A DNA stretch of 64,000 nt from Lysinibacillus agricola (GCF_016638705.1 NZ_CP067341.1:1367501-1431500), one strand, 5' to 3'; shown: positions 1 through 10,044, numbered from the stretch's first letter. The notes: generated by a model from the letters alone, not told the origin. Numbers and translations are program-made.

Positions 1-1019
1 GTGGTGAGAAAGATGACGATAAACCTGCAAAAGAAAATGAAAATGCATCAGGCGAAAGCAACAAAGAAGAAGCGTTCTCAGTTGCAATGGTTACTGACGT
101 AGGTGGCGTTGATGATAAATCATTCAACCAATCTGCTTGGGAAGGTGTTCAAGCTTACGGTAAAGAACATGACCTAAAAAAAGGTGATGGTGGCTTTGAC
201 TACTTACAATCAAAATCAGACGCAGACTATGATTCAAATTTAAACGCATTATTACGTCGTGACTTTAACTTAATCTACGGTATTGGTTTCATGATGGAAG
301 ACGCTATAGCTGCAGTAGCTGAAGAAAATCCAGATAATAATTTCGCAATCATTGACGCTGAAGTAAAAGCAGACAATGTAGTATCTGTACTGTTCAAAGA
401 GCAAGAAGGTGCTTACTTAGCTGGTGTAGCTGCTGCGAAAATGTCTAAATCAGGTAAAATTGGTTTTGTAGGTGGCGTAGATATTCCAGTTATCAACCGC
501 TTCCACGCTGGTTTCGTTGAAGGTGCAAAAGCTGTAAATCCAGATATCGAAATTAAAGTAAAATACACTGGTGCATTTGATAAAGCTGACCTTGGTAAAG
601 TTACTGCAAACAGCATGTACTCTTCAGGTGTAGATGTTATCTTCCACGCTGCTGGTGCAACTGGTAACGGTGTATTCTCTGAAGCAAAGGAACGTAAGAA
701 AAAAGATCCTAATGCAAACATTTGGGTAATCGGAGTAGATGCTGACCAATACGAAGAAGGTAAAGTAGACGACAAAACAAATGTAACTTTAACTTCTATG
801 TTAAAAGGTGTTAACACAGCAGTTGTAGATATTTCAAATAAAGCGAAAAACGGTGAATTCCCAGGTGGCGAAACGCTTACTTATGGCTTAGCTGAAGACG
901 GAGTGAAACTTGCGGATTCTCGTGGTGCGATCCCAGAAGATGTTCAAACTGTCATTGACGAATATAAAGAAAAAATTGCTAAGGGTGAAATCAAAGTTCC
1001 AGAAAAAGCGGAAAAATAA
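1..1019 (+). CDS. nupN: BMP-family nucleoside-binding lipoprotein (5' partial)
   Basis: Extracellular solute-binding protein of the Bmp/PnrA (TmpC) family, expected to be lipid-anchored and to deliver nucleosides to the permease encoded downstream. The frame (in phase with position 3) is open from the window edge, so the start, signal peptide and lipobox cysteine lie upstream. The visible part opens with an Asp/Glu/Lys/Asn-rich linker of the kind that follows a lipobox, then the family segment [16 protein letters not shown]. Further on are [10 protein letters not shown] and [18 protein letters not shown], both typical of the family. About 338 residues are visible, close to a complete mature protein. 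A strong terminator follows, so the binding protein is probably made in excess over the transporter genes nupOPQ, which lie 590 bp further on. The nucleoside substrate is inferred from family and context. Confidence 0.9.
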   Translation, partial: GEKDDDKPAKENENASGESNKEEAFSVAMVTDVGGVDDKSFNQSAWEGVQAYGKEHDLKKGDGGFDYLQSKSDADYDSNLNALLRRDFNLIYGIGFMMEDAIAAVAEENPDNNFAIIDAEVKADNVVSVLFKEQEGAYLAGVAAAKMSKSGKIGFVGGVDIPVINRFHAGFVEGAKAVNPDIEIKVKYTGAFDKADLGKVTANSMYSSGVDVIFHAAGATGNGVFSEAKERKKKDPNANIWVIGVDADQYEEGKVDDKTNVTLTSMLKGVNTAVVDISNKAKNGEFPGGETLTYGLAEDGVKLADSRGAIPEDVQTVIDEYKEKIAKGEIKVPEKAEK

Positions 1020-1030
1020 TTCATCTTTTG

Positions 1031-1073
1031 ATCATCATAAGGGACTTTTAGAAGACCCTTATGATGATTTTTC
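1031..1073 (+). terminator. Rho-independent terminator after nupN
   Basis: Perfect 13 bp stem ATCATCATAAGGG / CCCTTATGATGAT with a 12-nt loop, followed by a run of T. It lies 11 bp after the nupN stop codon and probably lowers read-through into the transporter genes. Confidence 0.9.
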
Positions 1074-1596
1074 AATCTATCGTTATATTTCGACTATTTA
1101 CAATACTCTGTTTGACTCTATTTATCATTACCATAGAGGTAGTAATTTTATATGAGTTTATCGCAAGAATAGTAATGATGGTATCAAGTTAATAGAAGAA
1201 AGGTTTCTAACGATGACCTTTCCTGTATTAATTTATCTTCATTCAGCAAATATTTAATATCTACCTCTATTGGTGGGACAAGATATACGTGAATTTTTTG
1301 TTAATAGGGTACATAATGCCCACTGAACGAAGATAGAACCTCTGGCTGAAGTCATTGTTGTCCAAAGTGAAAAACTTTGAGCTAACAGTGACAATGGCTA
1401 GTATTTAGATTAGTTTATTAGTATCGACAAAATAATTAAAATTAAGTTTGTCTCAAACAAATCTAAATAACATTTCAATAACTGGACGCATTGTTTATCT
1501 GCGCGAAAGCGAAGTGTTAACGAAGCGTCAGTGGCAAAGCGAAAACAAAGCGACAGCCACAATTACGCCAAGGCGAAATTGATAAAAGTGCCTATT
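1074..1596. other. Gene-free interval nupN-nupO with repeat fragment
   Basis: About 520 bp without a credible gene. At 1352-1397 there is an imperfect hairpin (outer CATTGT/ACAATG, inner CAAAGT/ACTTTG). At 1502-1560 there is a degenerate copy of the dispersed GCGAAAGCGAAG...GCGTCAGTGGC motif that recurs throughout the window. In-frame codons from a GTG at 1531 run through this repeat into nupO, but the real start is the later TTG. Confidence 0.5.
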
Positions 1597-1611
1597 AAGG
1601 GAGTGACAAAA

Positions 1612-3159
1612 TTGGAATACGTGATTGAGATGCTAGGAATCCGCAAAGAATTCGGTGATTTCGTGGCGAATGATAACATCACCCTCCAACTGAAAAAAGG
1701 CGAAATCCATGCATTACTTGGTGAAAATGGTGCAGGTAAATCGACTTTAATGAACGTACTTTTTGGTTTGTATCAACCAGAGGGTGGCGAAATTCGAGTT
1801 CGTGGGAAGGCTGTTAAAATTACAAACCCAAATGTGGCCAATGATTTAGGGATTGGTATGGTCCATCAACACTTTATGTTAGTGGAAAATTTTACAGTGA
1901 CAGAGAACATTATTTTAGGTTCTGAACCTACAAAAATGGGAATTATCAACATTAAAGATGCAGCAAAGAAAGTACAAGCACTTTCTGAAAAATATGGTTT
2001 AGATGTTGATCCATATGCCAAAATCGAGGATATTACTGTGGGGATGCAACAGCGTGTTGAAATTTTAAAAACACTATACCGTGGTGCCGAAATTTTAATC
2101 TTTGACGAGCCTACTGCATCTTTAACACCACAGGAGATTACAGAGCTTATTCAGATCATGCGCCGCTTAATTGCAGAGGGCAAATCAATTATTTTAATTA
2201 CCCATAAGCTAAAGGAAATTATGGAAGTCTCTGACCGTGTGACGATTATCCGAAAAGGTGAAGGGATTGGAACGGTTATAACTGCTGAAACAAACCCTAA
2301 CCAATTAGCTGAAATGATGGTAGGTCGTCAAGTTGAATTTAAAACAGAAAAAACAGAAGCAAAACCAACTGATGAAGTGCTTACAATCGAAAACTTAGTT
2401 GTTACAGACTACCGTAATATCGATAAAGTAAAAGGCTTGAACTTAAAAGTACGTAAAGGTGAAATAGTTGGTATTGCGGGTATCGATGGCAACGGACAAT
2501 CTGAGTTAATCGAAGCCATTACTGGCCTACGTAAAATAAAGAATGGTAACGTTAAATTAAATGGCAAAGATATTACAAATATGAAACCTCGAAAAATTAC
2601 TGAGGAAGGCGTTGGGCATATCCCGCAAGACCGCCATAAGCACGGTTTAGTATTAGATTTCCCAATTGGCCATAATATCGTACTGCAAACATATTACCAA
2701 TCTCCAATTGCTAAGGGCTTTGTCATGGACTACAACAAGGTGTCTGAAAAAGCGCGCCAAGTTATCGAAGAGTATGATGTACGTACTGGTAATGGTGAAA
2801 TGACACCGGCTCGTGCCCTTTCAGGCGGGAACCAACAAAAAGCGATTATCGGTCGTGAAATTGATCGTAATCCAGACTTATTGATTGCGGCACTCCCAAC
2901 ACGTGGTCTTGACGTAGGGGCAATTGAATTTATTCACTCTCGCCTTATCGAGCAACGTGATAAAGGAAAAGCAGTACTGTTAATTTCATTTGAATTAGAT
3001 GAGGTCATGAATGTTTCGGACCGTATTGCTGTTATATATGATGGTCAAATTGTGGATGAATTAAACCCAAAAGAAACAACAGAACAAGAGCTTGGCCTAT
3101 TAATGGCAGGACAAAGTAATAAAAATAACATAAATGATGCGAAGGAGGGGAACGACTAA
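1612..3159 (+). CDS. nupO: Nucleoside ABC transporter, duplicated ATP-binding protein
   Basis: Cytoplasmic ATPase of a sugar/nucleoside-type (RbsA-like) importer, about 515 aa, with two fused nucleotide-binding domains. The first has Walker A GENGAGKST and Walker B LIFDEPTASL. The second has a degenerate Walker A (GIDGNGQSE), signature LSGGNQQK and a PTRGLD segment. This asymmetry is normal for the family. The start is the TTG at 1612 (MEYVIEMLGIRKEF), which has AAGGGAG 8 nt upstream. A GTG at 1531 would add residues encoded by an intergenic repeat and has no ribosome-binding site. The stop overlaps the nupP start by one base, so translation is coupled. Nucleoside specificity rests on the B. 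subtilis yufNOPQ (nupNOPQ) gene order. Confidence 0.92.
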   Translation: MEYVIEMLGIRKEFGDFVANDNITLQLKKGEIHALLGENGAGKSTLMNVLFGLYQPEGGEIRVRGKAVKITNPNVANDLGIGMVHQHFMLVENFTVTENIILGSEPTKMGIINIKDAAKKVQALSEKYGLDVDPYAKIEDITVGMQQRVEILKTLYRGAEILIFDEPTASLTPQEITELIQIMRRLIAEGKSIILITHKLKEIMEVSDRVTIIRKGEGIGTVITAETNPNQLAEMMVGRQVEFKTEKTEAKPTDEVLTIENLVVTDYRNIDKVKGLNLKVRKGEIVGIAGIDGNGQSELIEAITGLRKIKNGNVKLNGKDITNMKPRKITEEGVGHIPQDRHKHGLVLDFPIGHNIVLQTYYQSPIAKGFVMDYNKVSEKARQVIEEYDVRTGNGEMTPARALSGGNQQKAIIGREIDRNPDLLIAALPTRGLDVGAIEFIHSRLIEQRDKGKAVLLISFELDEVMNVSDRIAVIYDGQIVDELNPKETTEQELGLLMAGQSNKNNINDAKEGND

Positions 3160-4205
3160 TGTCAAATCGTGTCATTAATATACTCGTTCCTATCATCTCT
3201 ATCATTATCGGTTTAATTGTTGGTGCTATCGTAATGGTAGTCAGCGGCTATGACCCAGTACAAGGTTATATTGCCCTTTGGACAGGTATTTTTGGAGATT
3301 CATATTCAATTGGGAACACAATCCGTCAAATTACACCGTACCTATTGGCAGGTCTTGCAGTGGCATTTGCCTTCCGCACAGGTTTATTCAATATCGGTGT
3401 TGAAGGTCAGCTGATTTTAGGTTGGCTAGCAGCAGCCTGGGTAGGATATGCATTTGAACTACCTAAAGTTATTCACTTACCATTAGCATTACTTGCGGCA
3501 GCTGCTGCAGGTGCATTTTGGGCCTTTATTGCAGGTTTCTTAAAAGCGAAATTTAAAGTTCACGAAGTTATAGCGACAATTATGTTAAACTACACTGCGC
3601 TTTATATTGCGAATGCAGTGATCAAAAAATTGTCTGACGGTGGCTTTAAAACAGAACGCGTTCATGAATCAGCTTCTTTACGTTCTCCGTTTTTAAGAGA
3701 GCTTACAGACAATTCAAGTCTTCACTATGGCATCATTATTGCACTGTTGATGGTAGTTGTTATGTGGTTCATTTTAGAAAAAACAACACGTGGATATGAG
3801 CTTAAAGCGGTAGGATTTAACAAGCATGCTGCAGACTATGCTGGTATGAGCGTCAACAAAAACATTATTTTAGCGATGACGATTTCAGGTATGTTCGCAG
3901 GTCTTGGTGGTGCTATGGAGGCACTAGGTACTTTCCAAAATGCTTCTATTAAAGCAGGCTTTACAGGTATAGGTTTCGATGGTATCGCCGTTGCTTTACT
4001 CGGCGCCAACACGCCACTAGGGGTAGTATTTGGGGCTTCATTATTCGGCTCACTTAAATACGGAGCACTAAATATGCCAAATGCTGCAGGTATTCCCGAG
4101 GAAATCGTATCTATTATTATCGCATTAATTATTTTCTTCGTAGCATCAGGTTATATTATTCGAGTAGCTTTACAAAAGTTAAGCAAGAAAAAGGAGGGAC
4201 AATAA
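3159..4205 (+). CDS. nupP: Nucleoside ABC transporter permease NupP
   Basis: Integral membrane permease of the BPD_transp_2 (branched-chain amino acid/ribose) family, 348 aa with about ten hydrophobic segments. The first is at roughly residues 7-30. The family EAA-like region GLFNIGVEGQLILG is at about residues 75-88. It pairs with NupQ to form the heteromeric channel energised by NupO. The start codon overlaps the nupO stop, and GAAGGAGGGG lies just upstream as ribosome-binding site. Nucleoside specificity is inferred from context. Confidence 0.9.
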   Translation: MSNRVINILVPIISIIIGLIVGAIVMVVSGYDPVQGYIALWTGIFGDSYSIGNTIRQITPYLLAGLAVAFAFRTGLFNIGVEGQLILGWLAAAWVGYAFELPKVIHLPLALLAAAAAGAFWAFIAGFLKAKFKVHEVIATIMLNYTALYIANAVIKKLSDGGFKTERVHESASLRSPFLRELTDNSSLHYGIIIALLMVVVMWFILEKTTRGYELKAVGFNKHAADYAGMSVNKNIILAMTISGMFAGLGGAMEALGTFQNASIKAGFTGIGFDGIAVALLGANTPLGVVFGASLFGSLKYGALNMPNAAGIPEEIVSIIIALIIFFVASGYIIRVALQKLSKKKEGQ

Positions 4206-4206
4206 C

Positions 4207-5166
4207 ATGGGCTTTTTAGAAATGTTATATTTCATCATCCCTTCTGCAATTTTTTATGCAACACCTTTAATTTTTACTGCAATCGGTGGTGTATTCTCTG
4301 AACGTTCTGGTGTTGTAAACATCGGGCTAGAAGGTTTAATGATTGTTGGTGCATTTGTTGGTATTTATGTCAATTTAGAATTTGCTTCAACATTTGGTGC
4401 AGCAACAATTTGGGTGGCTATGCTGGCAGCTGTTATTATTGGAGGAATCTTCTCACTTCTCCACGCTGTTGCTTCAATTTCCTTCCGTGCTGATCAAACG
4501 GTATCAGGGGTTGCTATTAATTTATTAGGTTTAGCGGTAACTGTATTCTTAGTAAAAATGATTTATGGTAAAGGTCAAACAGATATGATTGCCCAACCAA
4601 TAACTCGTTTCGCTATCCCTTATTTAAAGGATATCCCGTTCTTTGGTCCATTATTATTCCGTGATGTCTATAGTACGTCAATTTTAGCTTTTGCAGTAGC
4701 TATTGGAGCATGGTTTATCATTTATAAAACTCCATTCGGTTTACGTTTACGCGCTGTCGGAGAACATCCAATGGCTGCAGATACGATGGGCGTAAATGTT
4801 AATAGAATGCGCTATATTGCTGTTGTCATCTCTGGGGCATTAGGTGGTCTTGGTGGTGCAGTGTACGCGCAATCAATTACAGGCGATTTCTCACATGCAA
4901 CAATTGCTGGTCAAGGCTTTATGGCTATTGCTGCAATGATTTTCGGGAAATGGCATCCGATCGGTGCATTAGGCGCAGCGTTATTCTTTGGAGTAGCACA
5001 AACGTTAAGTGTTGCAGGAAGCGACATTCGTTACATTCAAGATATTCCTGCTGTATACCTACAAATTTTACCGTACGTATTAACAATCTTTGCGTTAGCA
5101 GGATTTATCGGTAAAGCAAATGCGCCAAAAGCTAGTGGTCAACCTTATATTAAGGGGAAACGCTAA
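4207..5166 (+). CDS. nupQ: Nucleoside ABC transporter permease NupQ
   Basis: Second membrane permease, 319 aa, same family as NupP. It has the motif RSGVVNIGLEGLMIVGAF near residues 31-48 and eight to ten hydrophobic stretches. It starts one base after the nupP stop with AAGGAGGGAC upstream. It is the last gene of the transporter operon and is followed by a strong terminator. Together nupNOPQ form a complete nucleoside importer. Confidence 0.9.
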   Translation: MGFLEMLYFIIPSAIFYATPLIFTAIGGVFSERSGVVNIGLEGLMIVGAFVGIYVNLEFASTFGAATIWVAMLAAVIIGGIFSLLHAVASISFRADQTVSGVAINLLGLAVTVFLVKMIYGKGQTDMIAQPITRFAIPYLKDIPFFGPLLFRDVYSTSILAFAVAIGAWFIIYKTPFGLRLRAVGEHPMAADTMGVNVNRMRYIAVVISGALGGLGGAVYAQSITGDFSHATIAGQGFMAIAAMIFGKWHPIGALGAALFFGVAQTLSVAGSDIRYIQDIPAVYLQILPYVLTIFALAGFIGKANAPKASGQPYIKGKR

Positions 5167-5185
5167 AAACAAGTTAGACATATAC

Positions 5186-5217
5186 AAAGACTGGGCGAAA
5201 ATGCTCAGTCTTTTTTC
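5186..5217 (+). terminator. Rho-independent terminator after nupQ
   Basis: Stem AAAGACTGGGC / GCTCAGTCTTT (11 bp with one G-U pair), 6-nt loop, T-run. It closes the nup operon. Confidence 0.9.
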
Positions 5218-5325
5218 TTGTACATATCTCAAGCGTTTGGGAAAATGATAGTTGGAGATTGATTTTTTTCAAACAGGTTAATCAACAAACATAATCACTT
5301 TTCATATACATACTTTGGATTCTTT

Positions 5326-5355
5326 TTGCAATTATAGACAATAGACATGTATAGT
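5326..5355 (+). promoter_or_regulatory. Probable sigma-A promoter of the ymfFHI operon
   Basis: TTGCAA, 18-bp spacer, TATAGT, about 45 bp upstream of the ymfF start. It is a near-consensus vegetative promoter recognised by eye. Confidence 0.5.
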
Positions 5356-5399
5356 ATGTGTAGTACTTTGTTATATTAAGAAAGATAGGAGGGTTCCAT

Positions 5400-6671
5400 A
5401 TGTTTAAAACAATACCTTTTGCAAAAGGTGTCAATTTGCATATCCGACAAACGACCCAATTTAAAACCGTAAATTTTTCAATTAAATGGAGAAGAGCATT
5501 AACGGCCACAAATGCGTCTGAACGCACAGTGTTAACAAATGTCTTGCAACACAGCAATGCCAAATATACGACAACAGCCGCATTCCGAAGTTTTTTGGAT
5601 GACATGTATGGCACAGTGTTATATTTTGACACATCCAAACGTGGTAATGAACATACAGTACTGATGAATGTAGAAGCTGTTAATGATCATTATTTGGCAA
5701 ATACAAGTGTTTTAAATGAAGTGCTTGGTTTATTGCACACTGCAATATTTGAACCAAATCTAGAAAACGGTGTATTTAAGGAATCTATTGTAGAACGTGA
5801 AAAGAAAACGGTCATCCAACGTATCGAATCCATTTTTGACGATAAATCTCGTTTTGCACAGCAACGCCTTCAGCAAATTTTACGTCCGAATGAACCGGCC
5901 TCTATTTCTGCTAATGGAACTGTAGAGGACATTCAAAAAATTACCTCTACATCATTGTTTGAAGCATATCAATCCATGCTTGCTGACGATAAAATAGACA
6001 TTTATATTGCAGGTGATATAAATGAAGGTGAAATCGTGGCGAAACTGAAAGAAGCGCTCCCATTTAATGATCGTACATTTGAAGAAATCCCTGCTGTGCT
6101 TCCGCAACAGCATCCACAAAATGATTATGTACGTGAACAACAAGAAATGAAGCAAGGAAAGCTGCATATTGGCTTTAGTACACCAGTACGATTTGGCGGT
6201 CCTGACTTCGCAAAAATGCAAATCTTTAACGGCGTATTCGGTGGCTATCCACATGCCAAATTATTTATGAATGTTCGTGAAAGGAAAAGTTTAGCCTACT
6301 ATGCGTCAAGCTCATATGCATCACATTATGGTTTAGTCTTTGTTGTGTCAGGGATTGAACCAAAGAATGAAGAAAAAGCGCTATCACTTATTAAGGAACA
6401 ACTTGCTGTTATGCAAGCGGGCGATATTACAGATTTGGAAATAGAACAAACAAAGGCAATGCTGACAAATCAGCTAAAAGAAGCATTAGATTCTGCCCGT
6501 GGACAAATAGAAATTTTTGACCAATATAAAGATTTACCTGAGGAATTCTCTGTTGAAGCTTGGGCCAATAAATGGAAAGCTGTTACGAAGGAAGATGTTG
6601 TTGAGATGGCGAAGCAAGTACAGCTAGAAGCGGTCTATTTCTTATGTGGAAAGGAGCAAGCCGCACAATGA
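5400..6671 (+). CDS. ymfF: M16-family peptidase-like protein (YmfF type, inactive subunit)
   Basis: 423-aa cytoplasmic protein of the M16 (pitrilysin-like) fold. The zinc-binding HxxEH motif expected near residues 40-70 is missing; the region reads RTVLTNVLQHSNAKY. This suggests a non-catalytic partner, as in heterodimeric M16 enzymes, with the next gene product (YmfH) as the zinc-bearing subunit. An R..Y-type substrate-binding segment (RERKSLAYY) is present in the C-terminal half. ATG at 5400 has TAGGAGGG 6 nt upstream. The stop overlaps the ymfH start (ATGA). The physiological substrate is unknown. Confidence 0.85.
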   Translation: MFKTIPFAKGVNLHIRQTTQFKTVNFSIKWRRALTATNASERTVLTNVLQHSNAKYTTTAAFRSFLDDMYGTVLYFDTSKRGNEHTVLMNVEAVNDHYLANTSVLNEVLGLLHTAIFEPNLENGVFKESIVEREKKTVIQRIESIFDDKSRFAQQRLQQILRPNEPASISANGTVEDIQKITSTSLFEAYQSMLADDKIDIYIAGDINEGEIVAKLKEALPFNDRTFEEIPAVLPQQHPQNDYVREQQEMKQGKLHIGFSTPVRFGGPDFAKMQIFNGVFGGYPHAKLFMNVRERKSLAYYASSSYASHYGLVFVVSGIEPKNEEKALSLIKEQLAVMQAGDITDLEIEQTKAMLTNQLKEALDSARGQIEIFDQYKDLPEEFSVEAWANKWKAVTKEDVVEMAKQVQLEAVYFLCGKEQAAQ

Positions 6672-7972
6672 AAACAATTGAATTCAAACAATTAGATGAA
6701 ACATTGTATTATGAAAAACTAGAGAATGGCTTAGATGTCTATATTTTACCGAAAAAAGGCTTTTCAAAAACGTTTGTGACGTTCACAACTAAGTACGGCT
6801 CTGTTGACCGTACATTTGTGCCAATGGGTGACACGGAAAGCATTACAGTACCAGATGGCATTGCCCACTTTTTAGAGCATAAAATGTTTGAAAAAGAAGA
6901 TGGCGATGTATTCCAAAAGTTTAGTGAATTCGGCGCTTCAGCCAATGCCTTTACATCGTTTACACGTACAGCGTATTTATTTTCATCAACAGACAATATT
7001 TATAAAAGTACAGATACATTATTAAATTTTGTCCAAGAGCCTTACTTTACAGAAGCAACAGTCAATAAAGAGAAGGGCATTATTGGGCAGGAAATTACGA
7101 TGTACGATGATCAGCCAGATTGGCGTCTATATTTTGGAGCAATCGAAAATATGTATCATAATCACCCAGTAAAAATTGATATCGCTGGTACAATAGAATC
7201 GATTGACGGTATTACTGCGGACCATTTATATACGTGCTACAATACATTTTATCATCCATCCAATATGTTATTATTTGTCATTGGTGCAGTAGATCCTAAT
7301 GAAATGATGACGTTTATTCGTGACAATCAAAACAAAAAAGAATTCCCTGAACCAACACCAATTCAACGCTTCTTTGATCAAGAGCCGACAGAGGTTGCTA
7401 TCAAAGATCGTGCATTGCATATGGATGTACAAAAGCCAAAAGTATATATTGGCTTAAAAGCAAAAGAAACAAATCTTTCTGGTCGTGACATGTTAAAGCA
7501 TGAGCTATCTGTTCAAATTGCACTTGAACTTATTTTTGGACGTACATCTAATTTTTATGAGCGTGTCTATGAAGATGGCTTGATTGATGAAACGTATGCA
7601 TTTGATTTTACGTTAGAAAATGGTTTTGGTTTTGCTTTAATTGGCTCAGATACTACAGAACCCGCTGCATTAGAAAAAGCTATTAAGGAAGAATTAGCAA
7701 AGTATGATGGAGATGCACAAAAATTTGAAAGTGCCGATTTAGAACGAGTGAAACGTAAAAAAATTGGTTTCTTCTTACGTGCACTAAACTCTATTGAATT
7801 TATTGCTAATCAATTTACACGTTATTCGTTTAATGATATGAATTTGTTCGATGTCGTGCCTGTACTAGAAGAACTAACGATTGAAGATTTGAAAAAAGCA
7901 TTTTCTTCGATTCAAGGCGAGTCTCAACAAACTGTCTTTAAAATTTTACCTACAGAGAAGGGTGTACAGTGA
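6668..7972 (+). CDS. ymfH: M16-family zinc peptidase (YmfH type)
   Basis: 434-aa M16 peptidase with the inverted zinc motif HFLEH (HxxEH) inside GIAHFLEHKMFEKEDGD near residue 68, and the downstream acidic region expected to supply the third zinc ligand (INKEKGIIGQEI-like segment, seen here as VNKEKGIIGQEI). It is thus the catalytic partner of YmfF. The start is the ATG at 6668, overlapping the ymfF stop, with AAAGGAG 11 nt upstream. A GTG-type start 24 bp earlier would lie inside ymfF and has no ribosome-binding site. The stop overlaps the next GTG start. Together with ymfF and ymfI this is the conserved block upstream of pgsA-recA in Bacillales. Confidence 0.88.
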   Translation: MKTIEFKQLDETLYYEKLENGLDVYILPKKGFSKTFVTFTTKYGSVDRTFVPMGDTESITVPDGIAHFLEHKMFEKEDGDVFQKFSEFGASANAFTSFTRTAYLFSSTDNIYKSTDTLLNFVQEPYFTEATVNKEKGIIGQEITMYDDQPDWRLYFGAIENMYHNHPVKIDIAGTIESIDGITADHLYTCYNTFYHPSNMLLFVIGAVDPNEMMTFIRDNQNKKEFPEPTPIQRFFDQEPTEVAIKDRALHMDVQKPKVYIGLKAKETNLSGRDMLKHELSVQIALELIFGRTSNFYERVYEDGLIDETYAFDFTLENGFGFALIGSDTTEPAALEKAIKEELAKYDGDAQKFESADLERVKRKKIGFFLRALNSIEFIANQFTRYSFNDMNLFDVVPVLEELTIEDLKKAFSSIQGESQQTVFKILPTEKGVQ

Positions 7973-8700
7973 AAAAGTTTGCCCTCGTGTTAGGTGCATC
8001 GGGTGGGATTGGCCGTACTATTTGTCAGAGTCTGGCAGAAGATGGTTGGTCCATCTACATACACTTTTCAAACAATGAGAAAGCGGCACAGGCTTTATAT
8101 TGTTCTCTTTCAGAAAACTTCCCTGCACAGGAGTTTATGCTTGTACAGGGAGATTTTTTTCGAAAAGTATCTGGGGCACAATTGCTAGCATCGCAAATTT
8201 TTAATGTACAAGCGATTGTTTTTGCAAATGGTCAGGCACATTATTCTCTACTTGAAGATACTACGGTGGAGGATATGGATGCATTATGGCGTGTCCATGT
8301 GCAAAATCCAATGCGTCTAACGGCATTGCTTTCATCAAAGCTTCGCGCTCATGATGTCAGCTACGTGCTTTTTATCGGTTCCATTTGGGGAGAGGCTGGA
8401 TCGGCAGGTGAAGCACTTTACGCCACTGTGAAGGGCGCCCAACATGCCTTTGTGAAGTCATATGCGAAAGAAGCGGCATTGTCACGAATTCGTGTCAATG
8501 CCATTGCACCAGGCTTTATTAATACTTCGATGAACAGTCATTTAAGTGAAGATGAGCTTGAATATATTTTAGAGGACATTCCGTTAGGTACAATAGGACA
8601 AACAACGGATGTTGCTGAAATGGTGCGCTTCTATCTTTCTGGAAAAGCAGATTATGTAACGGGGCAAATAATTCGATTAAATGGAGGCTGGTACATATAA
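7969..8700 (+). CDS. ymfI: SDR-family oxidoreductase (YmfI type)
   Basis: 243-aa short-chain dehydrogenase/reductase with a Rossmann fold. Visible motifs are the nucleotide-binding GASGGIG at residues 9-15, catalytic Ser in FIGSIWG, catalytic YxxxK as YATVK, and the PG motif AIAPGFINT. It resembles FabG (3-oxoacyl-ACP reductase), but its position behind the M16 pair is that of ymfI and its substrate is not established. It starts at GTG 7969, overlapping the ymfH stop (GTGA). The three genes appear translationally coupled. Confidence 0.85.
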   Translation: MKKFALVLGASGGIGRTICQSLAEDGWSIYIHFSNNEKAAQALYCSLSENFPAQEFMLVQGDFFRKVSGAQLLASQIFNVQAIVFANGQAHYSLLEDTTVEDMDALWRVHVQNPMRLTALLSSKLRAHDVSYVLFIGSIWGEAGSAGEALYATVKGAQHAFVKSYAKEAALSRIRVNAIAPGFINTSMNSHLSEDELEYILEDIPLGTIGQTTDVAEMVRFYLSGKADYVTGQIIRLNGGWYI

Positions 8701-8744
8701 TATTCTTTTTTGCACATACTACATGTGTAAAGGAGGAGGAACAT

Positions 8745-9002
8745 ATGACCATTTTAGAAAACTGGCAAAAATGGACATCGTTTTTAGGACAAAATGTTAT
8801 GCAAGCAGAATCAAGCGGTATGCCAAAGAAAATGATTCAACAAGCTGCTGTACAAATTGGGGAATATTTGGCGACAAATGTCGATCCTAAAAATGAACAA
8901 GAGCGAGTGCTGTCGGATTTATGGAGCGTTGCCTCTGAAGATGAAAAACATGCATTGGCGAATTGTGTCGTTAAACTTGTACAAAATAAGCATGTGCAGT
9001 AA
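8745..9002 (+). CDS. ymfJ: Small conserved protein YmfJ (DUF3243)
   Basis: 85-aa soluble protein with WQKWTSFLGQNV near the N-terminus and a mostly helical, charged composition, matching the DUF3243 (YmfJ) family that sits at this place in Bacillus genomes. ATG at 8745 has AAAGGAGGAGG 4-8 nt upstream, a very strong ribosome-binding site. A terminator follows. The function is unknown in the family. Confidence 0.85.
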   Translation: MTILENWQKWTSFLGQNVMQAESSGMPKKMIQQAAVQIGEYLATNVDPKNEQERVLSDLWSVASEDEKHALANCVVKLVQNKHVQ

Positions 9003-9005
9003 AAC

Positions 9006-9034
9006 AAAGAGGAGAGCCCATCTCCTCTTTTTTC
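9006..9034 (+). terminator. Terminator after ymfJ
   Basis: Perfect 10 bp stem AAAGAGGAGA / TCTCCTCTTT, loop GCCCA, followed by T. Confidence 0.92.
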
Positions 9035-9224
9035 TATATAAAAAGCATTTTTTGTATGAAAAAGGGAACGTATGTAAGCCTTATTTTGAACTCTCAAAAA
9101 AAAAATAGTAAGTTTTTAAAAATAACACCATAATTCCATATATTCTAACTTTCCATTACATAAAAAATCAGCTATGATGGAACTTATAAAGGATTTTTTA
9201 CGTTAACTAATAGGAAGGGAACGA

Positions 9225-10019
9225 GTGTGTTTGAGCGATTGGTACTTTGAATATGAAATTCAGGTGAATCGCCCTGGATTATTAGGAGATATTGCTTCAC
9301 TTTTAGGGATGCTTCGTGTCAATATTATTTCAATAAATGGTGTCGATGAGGATCGACGTGGTATGTTAGTGCATACAGACAATGATGGAGCAATTGAGCG
9401 TTTTCGTACAATTGTTTCGACAATGGAACATATTAACGTGACCAAATTTCGACAACCAAAACTCCGTGATCGTTTAGCCCTTAGGCACGGTCATTATATT
9501 CCTCGAGATGCAGATGAAAAAAATACCTTCCGCTTTGTTCGAGATGAACTTGGTATTTTAGTTGACTTTATGGCTGAGCTCTTTAAAAAAGAAGGGCATA
9601 AGCTCATTGGAATACGTGGAATGCCTCGTGTTGGGAAAACCGAGTCGATTGTAGCGGCAAGTGTATGTGCCAATAAAAAATGGATTTTTTTATCATCTAC
9701 AATGATCAAGCAGACTGTTCGCAATAAACTTGCTGGTGATGAATTCAGTGACAATAATATTTTTATATTAGATGGTATTGTGACAAGACGTTCATCTGAT
9801 GAACGGCATTTGCAACTAGTGCGTGAAATGATGAGTATGCCTTCCATTAAGGTCGTCGAGCATCCAGATATGTTTGTTCAGCATTCAGAATATAAGATTG
9901 AGGATTTTGATTATATCATTGAATTACGTCATCACCCAGATGAAGAAATTACGTACGAAATAATGGAAAAAAATCACATGATGTCCGAATCCAATTCATT
10001 TGGAGGATTTAATTTTTAA
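9225..10019 (+). CDS. ymfK: YmfK-family protein (DUF3388) with ACT-like domain and P-loop
   Basis: 264 aa. Residues about 5-75 form an ACT-like regulatory domain (EIQVNRPGLLGDIASLLGM). The second half carries a Walker A-like loop GMPRVGKTES near residue 131 followed by a hydrophobic strand, so nucleotide binding is plausible but unproven. The start is GTG 9225 with GGAAGGG 5 nt upstream; a TTG two codons later is the alternative. Its position between ymfJ and ymfM(rodZ) is conserved. No biochemical role is known to me. Confidence 0.82.
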   Translation: MCLSDWYFEYEIQVNRPGLLGDIASLLGMLRVNIISINGVDEDRRGMLVHTDNDGAIERFRTIVSTMEHINVTKFRQPKLRDRLALRHGHYIPRDADEKNTFRFVRDELGILVDFMAELFKKEGHKLIGIRGMPRVGKTESIVAASVCANKKWIFLSSTMIKQTVRNKLAGDEFSDNNIFILDGIVTRRSSDERHLQLVREMMSMPSIKVVEHPDMFVQHSEYKIEDFDYIIELRHHPDEEITYEIMEKNHMMSESNSFGGFNF

Positions 10020-10044
10020 TTTGATATTAAAGTAGGTGTTATGA

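Noticed and set aside
1531..1611. GTG start giving a 27-residue longer NupO
   Set aside because: The extra residues are encoded by the dispersed intergenic repeat and lack a ribosome-binding site; TTG 1612 has one at good spacing.
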